A stretch of 64,000 nucleotides of DNA from Micrasema longulum (lineage: Eukaryota > Arthropoda > Insecta > Trichoptera > Brachycentridae), in the NCBI GenBank assembly GCA_022494885.1, contig JAGVSM010003509.1:62001-126000 (forward strand), written 5' to 3'. This document shows, piece after piece, positions 33,640-43,978 of this stretch. Both the position numbers and the translations under genes were made by a program. The first letter of the stretch is position 1, and every line of letters begins with the position of its first letter. A model generated the notes under the pieces. That model was not told where the DNA came from, did not search any database, and was given only the letters and a program-made list of their open reading frames with translations.

Positions 33640-34560
33640 TTGTAATTTTATATTTCATTGAGATCTTTAATTTCAGTCCTATATCTTTGAGGTATAACAC
33701 GATTGGAACATAATTTGACCAAATCATCAGACTTTGCCAATGGTATAAACAAGCTGGATTTATATAAATATTCGTGTGCCTTTATTTTCTTGCCTTGTAC
33801 AAAAATATCTTTGCCATCTGGTTCTAGATACACTTAATACTTAACGTTTATTTTATATGGTGCAGATATTTTGAACGTAGCAATCTGGATTCGACAACTT
33901 TTCCAGTTATTGAATTGAAAGACAAAAATAATTACATTTAATTTACTCTCATATAATTTTGAATTCTCTATCCTTACCTCTGTTTTTGAATAAATATATT
34001 GAATTTCTTAATAAAGAAACCAGTCTCGAAGATGTCGCGAAAGCAATGAAGCCGGTCACTAGATATTCTAAATTTGTGGATTAAAGTATACTCGTCTTTT
34101 ATTTTCTATAATAAATTACAATGAACTTCCATCAAGAATTTTCACTTACAACTTAAATGACTTAGTCTTTTTAGCGTCGATATATAGAAGCATAGCGTCG
34201 TTTTTTCACCAACTGCATCAACAAGCCAAAATCCTACAGATGTAACTTGGACCACATTGCTTTTATGTAATAATATCAGTATTGACGTAACGTACATTAT
34301 CAATCGAATGTCAAAAATATCTTGAATCAATTTTGTTTTTCATATCACATTTCATTTTAATACCAGTAACTCAATTTCCAATTTCAAGTGGCTCATAAAT
34401 TATACTTTGAGATTGTTTATTTCCTGTCAAGTCGTGATTTTCAGCGAGTTTTCTGACTTTTCTGACTGACTTACTTCCCGTGTCAATCAACCATTTGATT
34501 TTTCTTTTCAAAACAACCTTGTTTTTCAAAATTTCAGTTAAGTTATCATTTTTTTACAGT
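33640..34560 (-). pseudogene. Possible LTR-retrotransposon protease region (remnant)
   Basis: Minus strand near 34480-34500 reads KRKIKWLIDTGSKSVRKV. LIDTGS is the active-site pattern of retroviral-type aspartic proteases. About 600 bp further down a 61-codon frame has KKIKAHEYLYKSSLFIP, which could be the segment between protease and reverse transcriptase of a Gypsy-type pol. The middle is broken by stops. Only the DTG motif is strong. Confidence 0.35.
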
Positions 34561-36873
34561 TTGAGATCATGAAAAACGAAAGATTAAATAGAGTTCAGTA
34601 GGATCATTTTTTTTAGCCGTGAGTCTTTGTTTTAGATTGAATTAATGTTTAATACATGAGATAAGTATATTGTATTATTTAACATATTTGTTAATTTTCA
34701 ACATTAGATTGATAACATATTATTTTCTGATATGTTGTCTTGCCTTCTAACTGAAAAACAAGTTTATCCGGGTAGGCTAGGTTATGCTGAAATCTAAAAC
34801 GGTTATTTGAAAAATCTAATATTGCGAAGATTAGGAAGGGTTTCTGATGAAATTAAATTATTATGGAAAGCAGGTAGACAAGTATTTAGTTTACGAAACT
34901 CGTTTGATAATATTGAATAGAAATTCGATTACACGAAGCCTCCCAAGCCTGTTTTCGTTTGTTTTCACTCACGTTATTTAGGTAATTTATATTTATCAAC
35001 TATTTCCTATTACCATGTTTGAAGACCCAAAAGATAAAATTACATGAGTAAAGCAAATAAGACAGAGTTATAAAAGTAAGTTTGTTCGGAAAATGTTCTT
35101 TTCGGAGATACACAAAACTTAGCTTAATTGAAATAAAATATTCCGACTAAGTACTGAAAAAGTTTTTCAACTCCCGATAGAAGTTAGGCGCCTTCCTTCC
35201 GGCATACATAAAACAATTAATCAAGACTCCGAGTTCCCTACACGAACTCTGGTTTAATGTCGGTGATCATTTGGCAAAGATCCAATGTCTTGAGGACTCA
35301 TAAAAATAAGGGATATCTCCTGAAAATAAAGAATTGTCGACTATTCGGATCGTTAAATTCGCTATCCGTTTCCCGTTTCCTTCTACGTTGAATATTCGCA
35401 TAAAACAAATGAGTCGGAAAATGGATAATTGCGTTTTTCGTGCTTTGCGCCCTCACAGGTACGATCCTTTCAAAGGACCCTGAATCCTTTTCAAATTTGA
35501 ACGATTCGGTTATCTCCTATATTATTACATTACGTGAATGACTTTGATTTCTCGCTTTGAATGGCAAATTCAAAAATGTTTTAATTATTTATGTTGGGCT
35601 TTTTAAACTTTTCACGAGACTAACGAATCATTTTAAATATTTACATGTTCAGTTCGAGTGTTTTACAGGAATTATTATAAATTAGGTGTACTTTAAACTT
35701 TGCTTTTTGGTTCGTGCTTTGAGAGATATATAAGCTCAAATTGGGTAACATAAAAAAGTTATTTAGGTAACCAGTACGAACATATTTTCCGTAAAATGAC
35801 GAGAAACATTTATCATATTAAACTTTTTACTTTTTCTAGGTAATTCCAACTGATGGTACGTTTTTCTAAAATACTAGACAAACTTGAAGAGCGCTGTTTA
35901 CATAAGCAAACGAGGTACGATTTCGTACCACTCCTTAGGTGATTTTCGATAACTCACTGAAAGAAAATGATAATCAAGTTCTTGTAGAGTGCAGTTTGAA
36001 TTTCAGTCCTCTCATTCGTTAGTCCACGATCCTTTCTCTGTTTTTCTCTGTTTTTGAACCGAATATTATAACTGAATTCATATTCTTACATTATAAAGTG
36101 AATAAAAGTTATCATATATAAAGTTGTTTTGCTTTAGCTCCGCTTTTAAAATTAACGGTAAATTGCCTTTTTATTATACCTTTACAATTTTGTGATCGTA
36201 TCTTTAAGAACTCTTCATTTTTATTATAATTATTATTTTGTTAAAGTACTTCTGAATTATTCTGGAAAAGTTTATAGAACTCTCTCGGATCAGACAAACT
36301 TCGCGTTTTACAAGAACGCTATCTCTCGAAAGAACCGTAAAAGATAAAAACCTCCACCAATAAACGATAACGGAGGAATATACATAATTATGGAACTGAA
36401 AAATACTCGTTTTCTCGGCTTTATTTGCATAATTTTCTGCACATCATAATCTAGGAAATGAGAGTATAATTATTTTTTTAGTGGCAACTTACATATTTTT
36501 TTATTATTTATATAATCACCTTTTAGATTGCAATTTCAAGCAAATTGAGCAGGTAAATAATAAAAAAAGGACAACTATATTCAAAAGTATAAAATTTGAA
36601 GTGAAACAGTGAAACAAAAAGACAATCATGGATAATCATCATTGAATCCGGTAGATTATAGATGTAAGGAAAATATAACATTTTACTAAGTATTTTTTAT
36701 TCAATTGCTTAAGTTATACTTTAAGTTTACGTTTATACCATTAGTTAAAATAAATTAAGTCAATAAATATTATCAAACGCCAGTATGTCCACAACACTCC
36801 ACCACAATGTATATGTGGACCTACTTGCTTCTAAATTGAAACATAGTTTTTTAAACGTGTTTTCATTTTTTTA
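34561..36873. other. Unassigned 2.3 kb
   Basis: No repeat shared with the rest of the window and no recognisable frame. Local CG content rises around 35180-35480. Candidate unique host sequence. Confidence 0.4.
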
Positions 36874-37145
36874 ATGAGGACATGTTTGAATTTGAATAGT
36901 AGTGAAATTAGATTTTTTTTTACTACACTTTGTAGAAAAAATATTTTTTTAAAATTGGGTGAATATACTGGCGTTTGGTATTTATCAACAGTTTATTACA
37001 TTGGCCAAATTGCGAGAAAGTCAAATATTAGAATGAAAGAACATCGTATGGACCATACATTCAATACCTTCTCAGAATTCGCCAATCGCAAAATGGAATC
37101 AAACCATTCTTTGGATTCACATGAAATCAAACTCCTTTATCTTAT
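36874..37145 (+). pseudogene. Penelope-like GIY-YIG endonuclease fragment 2
   Basis: In the 115-codon frame at 36874-37221, residues ~30-90 read GEYTGVWYLSTVYYIGQIAR, then SNIRMKEH and FSEFANRKMESNHSLD. A GIY-like strand (GVWYL), YIGQ, R-x-KEH and the FA...H block are in the right order for Penelope-like elements, with the loop between GIY and YIG shortened. The rest of the frame belongs to another element, so the ORF is a chimera made by insertion or deletion. The reverse transcriptase is absent. Confidence 0.7.
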
Positions 37146-37260
37146 AACCGTGCCATCTAGACCGACAAGACAAAATCTTTTGTTTTACACAGATAACGCG
37201 TCAACAAATTATTTGAAATAATCTACAATACCTAGAACATGCGACCAATATATCAATACA
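37146..37260 (+). pseudogene. Jockey/CR1-like tail fragment (VPSRPTR family), copy 2
   Basis: VPSRPTRQNLLFYTDNASTN then, in another frame, an R-x-CDQYIN patch. Matches the minus-strand copy at 23290-23420 at the base level (GTGCCATCTAGACCGACA). Confidence 0.65.
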
Positions 37261-37261
37261 T

Positions 37262-37356
37262 CAGTGGTGAACGGTGATTTTATTTACAGGTAAACTATAA
37301 AAAAATATCGTTTATATGTACGCACATAGTAGGTACATAATAAAATGTATGTGACG
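37262..37356 (+). mobile_element. Element D, outer copy, left part
   Basis: CAGTGGTGAACGGTGATTT to AATGTATGTGACG. Its continuation is found after the Helitron end at 38771. Confidence 0.65.
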
Positions 37357-38770
37357 TCTTTATATTTATAATTCCTCTCTACGTGTGATGTCACTGAACA
37401 CATTTTAAACGGCTTAACCGATTTACGTGCAGTTTTCAGAGAAATATAGATCTTTGCACTGTGCGCGTTCGTAGGTATTAAAATCTTCAATCTAATATGT
37501 AAAAAAGAATCATGGAGCATAAATATTATATTCATCGATCTACCAGGGTTGCATTCGAGGAGAATGCATTTACAAAAAAATAGAAAGATGTTGTTTTTTG
37601 GTGCATAAAAAAGGTTTGTTTTTGAATGTTTACAAACAGCATTCAATTTTTGTGAATCTCAATCAGATTCTTTCCTTGAATTCCTTTTATTTTCTACCGA
37701 TTTATTTCTTTTTACTGGATTTTTGGTAATACTAAAATAATATTTAATTCAATACATTTAAAAAAAAATCGTATTCCTACATACGTACACCCCTCTGTTG
37801 GTGAGAAAACCAAAGTTTGACGTTTGAAAAAAGAATGCTATATTTGAAAAAAAAAAATTATGTTTCGTAATTCAACCATAAACAAGTACCTAGGTACCTA
37901 CTTAAATTCAATATTTGAATATTAACAATTTTTAGTTTTGGAATTTAATCACAAAATATTACCTAGAAGTGGCGAATGGTGATTTTATTTACTGGTAAGC
38001 TATAAAAAAATATCATATATGTTTACCTACATAGAAGGTACATAATATAATGTAAGTAATATATACTATAAATTGATATTTTTCTGTGGTTCTGTGTGAT
38101 ACAACAACTCTCATCCATAAAATCGACTCAAACTATGTAACTTCGTAATATAGATATATTGTCCATTAGTTTAATATATAATTAATTAAAAAATAAATAA
38201 AAAATACCACTATGAATTCAGTTGATATTAGGTATTCAATTGAAACGTCAACTGGCCGAATTGTTCTAGTTATTAATAGTGCTAAAAACGGCCGCGTGGA
38301 GCGCTATATGTCCTGCAATATGACGCGTGAAAGTAATTATGGTCTTATGTCAAAAGTACCATCTCAAATAAAATAGTCCTTAAGAAACAATGTTTGAAAT
38401 ACTGTTTTCCGAATCTTCAAAGAATTTGTGTAATCTGCAAGTTTAATCCCGTAGAAAAAACCCGCACTGGAGTAAATACATTCAAAATATAGTATACTTA
38501 TTTGTATGAAAAAATAAACTTGAATAATCGGCTAGTTTCTTGACTCAACGCAGGCGCTGGCGCGCGTTATTAAAATTTATATTTATATTAAGATAAAAAT
38601 ATAAACGGTGGAACGGTTTTTCGGTAAATAAAGTTACTATAAAACATTCTTATACTTAGTAAAATATAATGGTAAGCTGCGCGTACCTACTTATTGATGA
38701 AAAGTCTTTTTCCAAGCTAATAGCAGGTAAGCCAACGTTTGGGCAGGACAACGTCTGACGGGTCCACTAG
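37357..38770 (+). mobile_element. Non-autonomous Helitron, copy 2, interrupted by element D
   Basis: Starts TCTTTATATTTATAATTC and ends in GGACAACGTCTGACGGGTCC followed by ACTAG, then T. GGAC...GTCC can form the hairpin near the 3' end, and CTAG is the usual CTRR end. The body matches the minus-strand copy at 45842-46527 through 37965, is interrupted by D, and resumes at about 38690 with TACCTACTTATTGATG. It has no Rep/helicase. The 120-codon minus-strand frame at 37284-37646 is a chance frame across two elements. Confidence 0.8.
37966..38689 (+). mobile_element. Element D, inner copy (inserted in the Helitron)
   Basis: Starts AGTGGCGAATGGTGATTTTA, followed by TTTCTGTGGTTCTGTGTGAT, CAACTGGCCGAATTGTTC, AATGTTTGAAATACTGTTTTCC, AATCTGCAAGTTTAATCCCG and GCGCTGGCGCGCG. 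A 54-codon frame from the ATG at 38212 is not kept in the second copy, so D is probably non-coding. The Helitron's TACCTA sequence abuts both sides of the insertion. Confidence 0.7.
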
Positions 38771-39385
38771 TATACCATAAATTGTTATTTTTCTGTGGTT
38801 CTGTGTGATACAACAACTCTCATCTATGAAATCAACTCAAACGACGTAACTTCGTGATACTTCGGCGGCCTCCGTGGTGTAGTGGTCAAGACGCTTGACT
38901 CACGCACGGAAGGTTCCGGGTTCGATTCCCGGTGAGAACACAAAAATTAAAAATGTGATTTTTCTCAAGCCTGGTTGTTCTGTAATGTAATTCACCACTG
39001 TAATTGGGCCCCCTGGCCTGTTGTGGTGCAAAAAAAAAAAGAAATGAAAAAGAAAAAAAAAAAAAAAAGAAATTATATTATATTGTATTGTCATACTATC
39101 CATTAATTTAACAAAAAACTTTTATGAAAGTTCATAAAAAATAGCACAATTAATTCAGTCAATATAAGGTATTCTCAATGAAATGTCAACTGGCCGATTT
39201 ATTCTAGAAATGAATAATGCCCAAAACGGCCGCGTCAAACGCCACAAGTGTTGCGAGTCATATGTCAAAAGTATCATCTCAAAGAATCAAAGCCTTTAAG
39301 AAATAATGTTTGAAATACTGTTTTCCAAATCGAGAATCCTCAAAGAATTTGTGTTATCTGCAAGTTAAATATATAATTAACAAAA
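38771..39385 (+). mobile_element. Element D, outer copy, right part (with SINE-1 inside)
   Basis: Resumes at TATACCATAAATTGTTATTT, the D block that should follow 37356, and runs to TATCTGCAAGTTAAAT. It is split by SINE-1 at 38863-39069. Confidence 0.7.
38863..39069 (+). repeat. SINE-1 (tRNA-Val-like), best-preserved head
   Basis: CCTCCGTGGTGTAGTGGTCAA holds a good A box, and GGTTCGATTCCCGG is an intact B box, so RNA polymerase III promotion is possible. Body GTGATTTTTCTCAAGCCTGG, then CCTGGCCTGTTGTGGTGC and a ~40-bp A-rich tail. The intact promoter boxes and long tail mark it as the youngest SINE-1 in the window. Confidence 0.85.
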
Positions 39386-39689
39386 CACTTTGTTTTAGAT
39401 CACTTGAGTTTTTTTCAATACACTACTAGTTTTAGAAGGAACAGTTCCTTTCCATATAAGGTGTTATTATAAACTAGACATAAATTAAATAAGAAATTAA
39501 AAATATAGGTACTGACAGGGGTGGGTAGAGTTAAAAAAGCAGAAAGGGAATAATATAGTGGAAATATTGTAAGTAATAATACGAGATTGTTTAATATAAT
39601 ATCATTAATTAGGCCAGCATGTTACTACTTGCCGCAATTATAATCTTGGAATAAGTTTCAACAAAACTTTTTGTGAGGTTTTTAAGTAA
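39386..39689. other. Unassigned
   Basis: AT-rich; no recognised signal. Confidence 0.4.
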
Positions 39690-40075
39690 GAGTTTTTACT
39701 ATATCATTCTTGTTCCATCCCCATCTCCTTCTTCTTCTGTCTTATTCTCTCCACTACTGGATAGAGGTCTCTTCCAAATGTCTCCATTAATTTCTATCAC
39801 CCGATTTTACTATCCATGTTTTACCAGCTTTCATCTACCCATCTTTTCTGTGGCCTTCTAAAACTTATTCTGTTTGCCCATGGTCTCCACTCTATTATTT
39901 TGGGTGACCATCTGTCATCATTTTGCCTCGTTAAGTGTCCTGCCCACTGCCATTTTAATTTTGCTGTACTTTCCATCATATTCATGATTCCGGTTCAGTG
40001 CCTTATTTCTTCATTTCTTATTCTGTCTCTTAGACATATACTGAGCATCTGTCTTCTCATGGATCGTATGTTTTA
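39690..40075 (-). pseudogene. RTE-like C-terminal fragment
   Basis: On the minus strand the frames give an IHEKTDAQYMSKRQN-like start, EYDGKYSKIKMAVGRTLN and WRPWANRISF-type patches. These align in order with the tail at 16440-16830. The 104-codon plus-strand frame is a shadow. Many stops. Confidence 0.5.
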
Positions 40076-41084
40076 TAATAAAGATGAATATAAATATAAT
40101 GTTGTATACGGAGTGTTTGGGACTGTCTAAAAATATTTTATTAATTATCTCTGTATATGAAGTCTTCCTTGTTTATTCTCTCGTGTAAAAATATCAAAAT
40201 AACCCCAGAAAGGTCACATTATTAATTTTATTAATATTTGTTAATAATGAAAAAAAATGAATAAATAAACAACTACTTTATGACACAATTATTATTTATG
40301 TTTAAATGCAATTTCGACATTCATAAACTAATCGTTTAATATATTAACGTTATTTTTTGTTTATAATCTATTTATTTCGTGAACTTGGCTGTTAGTCTGA
40401 CAAACGAAAGGAATTAAAATACCCACCTGTTTTCTTTAAATAAAATCTTGTTTTATTAATTACAATGAACCAGACATTTTATCAACTATTTTGAGAGTTC
40501 TATTTTAACTTTGCGGGCTGTTTCTTTTGTTACAAGATTTGAAATAAACACTATTTCAGTCCAAATTATTTCACCCTTGCTTTAAAATGTACAGAGGCGT
40601 GGCCAAAAACGCTAATCGACTACCGAAATAATAAAAAAAATGTCAACATTGGAAACGTCTCTTAATTGGAGACCTCGGTAGAAACATAACAAGCGTAAAT
40701 GATTTAAATACCCCTAAAAGTGTACTCTGCTTAACATTGAATGCCCTTCGTGTCAGAAACAGTCATCTCCATGAATTCAAATCAAAATTTAATTTCTCTC
40801 ATCCCTTTTCGTGGGGGTTGCTATCCTGCAAGGCCCTTTTCCACTTGATTAAGATATAAAAACATGCATCCCCAACGGATGGCTTGTACAAGTATAAATC
40901 CCCTCGATACTAGAAGTCTGGTTATTTTTACTTCTGAATTTGTTTATTCATTCGAATTTAATGAAACAAATAAAATCCATTATATTTTTGATGTTTGAAG
41001 CACTAACTTTGTGAAACATTATTATTTAATATACAAAAATGAAATAACATCACTTTGTTTTTATGCACCACTTATATTTTTATA
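40076..41084. other. Unassigned
   Basis: No recognisable repeat or frame. Confidence 0.4.
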
Positions 41085-41425
41085 ATTCGACAATCAACTA
41101 GTTTCGGCAATACTATGCCTTCTATATAGTTAATTACAAACAAGCATAACATATATAATTTTTTCTCAGTGAAGGTAAAGTGGGCGTGGCAACCGGAGTA
41201 GAGAAAAAAGGGGGTTTGTGTGTGGATTTAGGGAGAGGGAACATATTTTAAATGGGACTATTATAATAATTAAATTTTTATTTACAACCTTTCTAATCTC
41301 CAATATTTCAAAATAATTAAGTTCGTATCCTTTTTTGTTTGTATGTAAAATTTCAATTTATTATATATGTTATGTTAGCTTGTAATTAACCCTGAAGAAG
41401 GCATAGTATTGGCAAAACATAAAAA
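41085..41425. mobile_element. Penelope-type fold-back 3 with a second hammerhead-like family
   Basis: Inverse arms: CGGCAATACTATGCCTTC...AGTTAATTACAA on the left and TTGTAATTAACCCTGAAGAAGG...CATAGTATTG on the right. The right arm (41391-41416) has the core CTGAAGA-A-GGCATAGTATTGGC but CAAAA in place of GAAA. The left arm on the minus strand keeps GGCATAGTATTGCC-GAAAC-TAGT and the closing GATTG, but its CTGA is broken. The two decayed copies together describe one ancestral type I motif. Confidence 0.5.
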
Positions 41426-41539
41426 CCGAGTTATTTTATTTTATTTTAATATACTTAAGAATCTATTATGCCTTATTTCTAGGAAAAAGCTTCAATCTTT
41501 GCGTAATTTTCAATATAAAAAATCACGTACTCAGTAGTG

Positions 41540-42190
41540 CGTATAGCATTGCATTGGTATTCCGATTTAAGCGTATATGGATAGTTTTTCTAACATAAAA
41601 GGTAATGTGATCAGTATTAGGCTTTAGGTGTCAGTCCGGAAAATTAAAAATTGCACCTGTGGGGCTCATAGTCCATAAACGATGAAACACGCATCACCTG
41701 AAATAGTTCAACGACTGATGAAGCAACGTCATCGTTTTCTATAGAATCCAATACAAAAAACTATGCAAATCTAACAGTTTTGCACAGAAAGACGAGAGCA
41801 TCGTTCTGCAGTACATTGACACCATCCCTACCATGGAGAACGACTAATAAAATAACGTGGTCTATTAAGAGATCACAGGGCGCGCTCAACGTCTAGTTAA
41901 GTTCAGTCAGTCTAGCCAGCCCGAAGACTCAGCTAAACGCAGTCACACAGTTCCAGCATGCAGTCCGAGTGCAGTTACTTCAACCCATCGTCGCCGCTAC
42001 GCACACGTTACACAACCAAGTTTTGTATCTTATTCGCCATGTAATGCATACGCATTTTAACAGCAACCTCGTGTCTTCTGTCAATCTCTAACTAGGGTAG
42101 GAGCTCCAACCCTCAACATTATATTCCTACACACCGTTTAAACTAATATTTCACGTCTAATTATTCATAAATTTTCTTTGTTTTGACATT
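41540..42190 (-). repeat. SINE-2 (minus strand) split by a solo LTR
   Basis: GGTAATGTGATCAGTATTAGG, TTTAGGTGTCAGTCCGG and AAAATTGCACC precede the LTR. GTTTAAACTAATATTTCACG resumes the SINE-2 order after it. Confidence 0.65.
41658..42131. mobile_element. Solo LTR (Gypsy-like size and duplication)
   Basis: A 474-bp insert begins TGTGGGGCTC and ends ATATTCCTACA (TG...CA). It is flanked by a perfect CACC duplication at 41654-41657 and 42132-42135. It interrupts SINE-2 exactly between those points. Its base composition is richer in GC and CG than the surroundings. The 4-bp duplication fits Ty3/Gypsy-type LTRs, but the family is not proven; no internal pol sequence is present. Orientation unknown. 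Confidence 0.7.
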
Positions 42191-42299
42191 CATAAGTTAT
42201 AAAACTTAATAAAGACATTTAAACAATCAACCTACCAAATTCTTTAATCCTAATAAAACTGTATTTAACATAATTTTTATTTTGTGCTAACATTAATTT

Positions 42300-42565
42300 A
42301 TCGATTGTCAGCCTCGTTTTGTAAAAGCCAGCGCGTTTGCCTACCTTGCAAGAGGTCTTGTATTTGATTTCCGACATAGTTGATATGAAATATTTATTTA
42401 AAAGGGTGTTTCACACCAGTATATTTCATAGTCCATGAGCTGGTACATGAAGCGTAAGACTAATCATTCTACCTTCATAAAACAAAAATAATCAAGATAC
42501 GCTGCAATTTATGTACTAATGCGGTACCCAATGCATATTAGGTGCGGAAAGGGAATGATGATAAT
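42300..42565 (+). repeat. SINE-2, full-length copy
   Basis: tRNA-like head with AGCGCGTTTGCCTACC and a B-box-like GTATTTGATTTCC, linker TTTCACACCAG, body GAAGCGTAAGACTAATCATTC and GTACTAATGCGGTACCC, and a GGAATGATGATAAT tail. Confidence 0.7.
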
Positions 42566-43409
42566 ATTTTTTGGGGAGTTGCGCTATTTTCTCAATATTA
42601 CTCCAGAAGCGCTTTGTAAAAGTAATTTTGAACAAAAATTAACTTTGTTTTTAATTATTATTAAAATCATCCGTGTATTTTTTCTTTTAATTTGATAGTA
42701 AGAATTTGTCAGAAATAAGATGTTATCGTATCAGTGAAACTCAGCAACAATCAATCCGATATATTTTTCCACTAATTCCGTTTGATTTTCTTGACAGGGA
42801 TGGGATTACGGGATGATGTCAGTTTCAATTTGGTAAAGGATTAAAGCTAGAGTAAAAGCTGCAGGGATCGGCAGCTTTAAGCTTCTATAGTCAGGAACAA
42901 TATGAGCAGGATTTTGGTAATCCGCTATTCCGAAAGCAATTACTTATGTTTAGGTTGATACCCGTCCACGGTTCAACTTTACAATTTTAAAACTTTCAAG
43001 TTTATGCACGAACTTTTAAGGAATGAAAAATTATAAAACACTCGTGATAAATGATAACATTAAATCATGATTTCATTCATAAATCCCGTATTCTTTGAAT
43101 AATTAAGCGTTCAAGGGTAAAGTCGAAATTTGATACCTCACTTTAAATGATTTTAGATTGTAACCTACTTATTAAGAGTATCTACCCCTTAAGCGAGGGT
43201 TTAGAATACTTAGATGATGTTTTGTTTTATTTTCATTTGAAATAAGAACATTTTTTTTTCATTAAGGGCCCAAAACACAAACTTACTAGCAGCCGACGCT
43301 AAATATTTTATATATTCATACGTCAAACACCTTAAATTTTTTAAAATGTTACAATTCAAGCCCATGGGCGTTAGAGTGGGCCGATGATATATAAAGTTTT
43401 TTTTTTTAG
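42566..43409. other. Unassigned
   Basis: No recognised element. Confidence 0.4.
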
Positions 43410-43978
43410 ATATTAAATTGAAAGGAGTCTAAAAAGTTGTCTTTTGGATCGCATTGAACGTAAAAATTATTTAAAAAAATATTCCATACTACTTTTGGCC
43501 CTCAACAGAAGTTTGAAGTTTATAACTGTCTGAACATTTTTTAATTATCCATATTGATAAAATTATTTTTTTGTTCGTAAAGATATAACTTAATCGCATT
43601 ACAAATTCGAACACGTTTTAAAACTACCGAAATGCAAAAAATTTACACTCCGCGGAACTGATTCCGTTGAGTGCCTGACTAAAATTGACGAAAACAAAGG
43701 CACATTAAAACAATGCTACCCATTTATCATAAAACAAAGTGCAAGTCACGCCCTAGGATGATTATATAATAAGATTTAATGCAGATTATACAATGTAATT
43801 TGACTGATTTTCTTACTTAAATACGAAATGACAGCCGGTTTAGGGCAAAAAATTGACTTTTTCGAAAATTTCAAGCTCTGTTTGAGGGCCAAAAGTAGTT
43901 TTAAATATTTTTTGCATCCCGAGTAATCCAAAAGGCAACTTTCTGGACCCCTTTCATTTCAAAATTCGGAAAAAAAAT
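43410..43978. mobile_element. Fold-back element with ~110-bp inverted arms
   Basis: Left arm 43410-43522 (TGAAAGGAGTCTAAAAAGTTG, CTTTTGGATCGCATTG, ACTACTTTTGGCCCTCAA) is the inverse of 43866-43978. The ~340-bp centre has no frame. No target duplication could be set because the arm ends are ragged and T-rich. Family unknown. Confidence 0.7.

Noticed and set aside
37284..37646. 120-codon minus-strand protein gene
   Set aside because: It runs across the border between element D and the Helitron, and the frame is not kept in the other Helitron copies.
38870..38945. Functional tRNA-Val gene
   Set aside because: A and B boxes are intact but the acceptor ends do not pair, and the same head is followed by a common body and A-rich tail in four places, so it is a SINE.
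39816..40130. 104-codon plus-strand gene
   Set aside because: Antisense shadow of an RTE-like tail.
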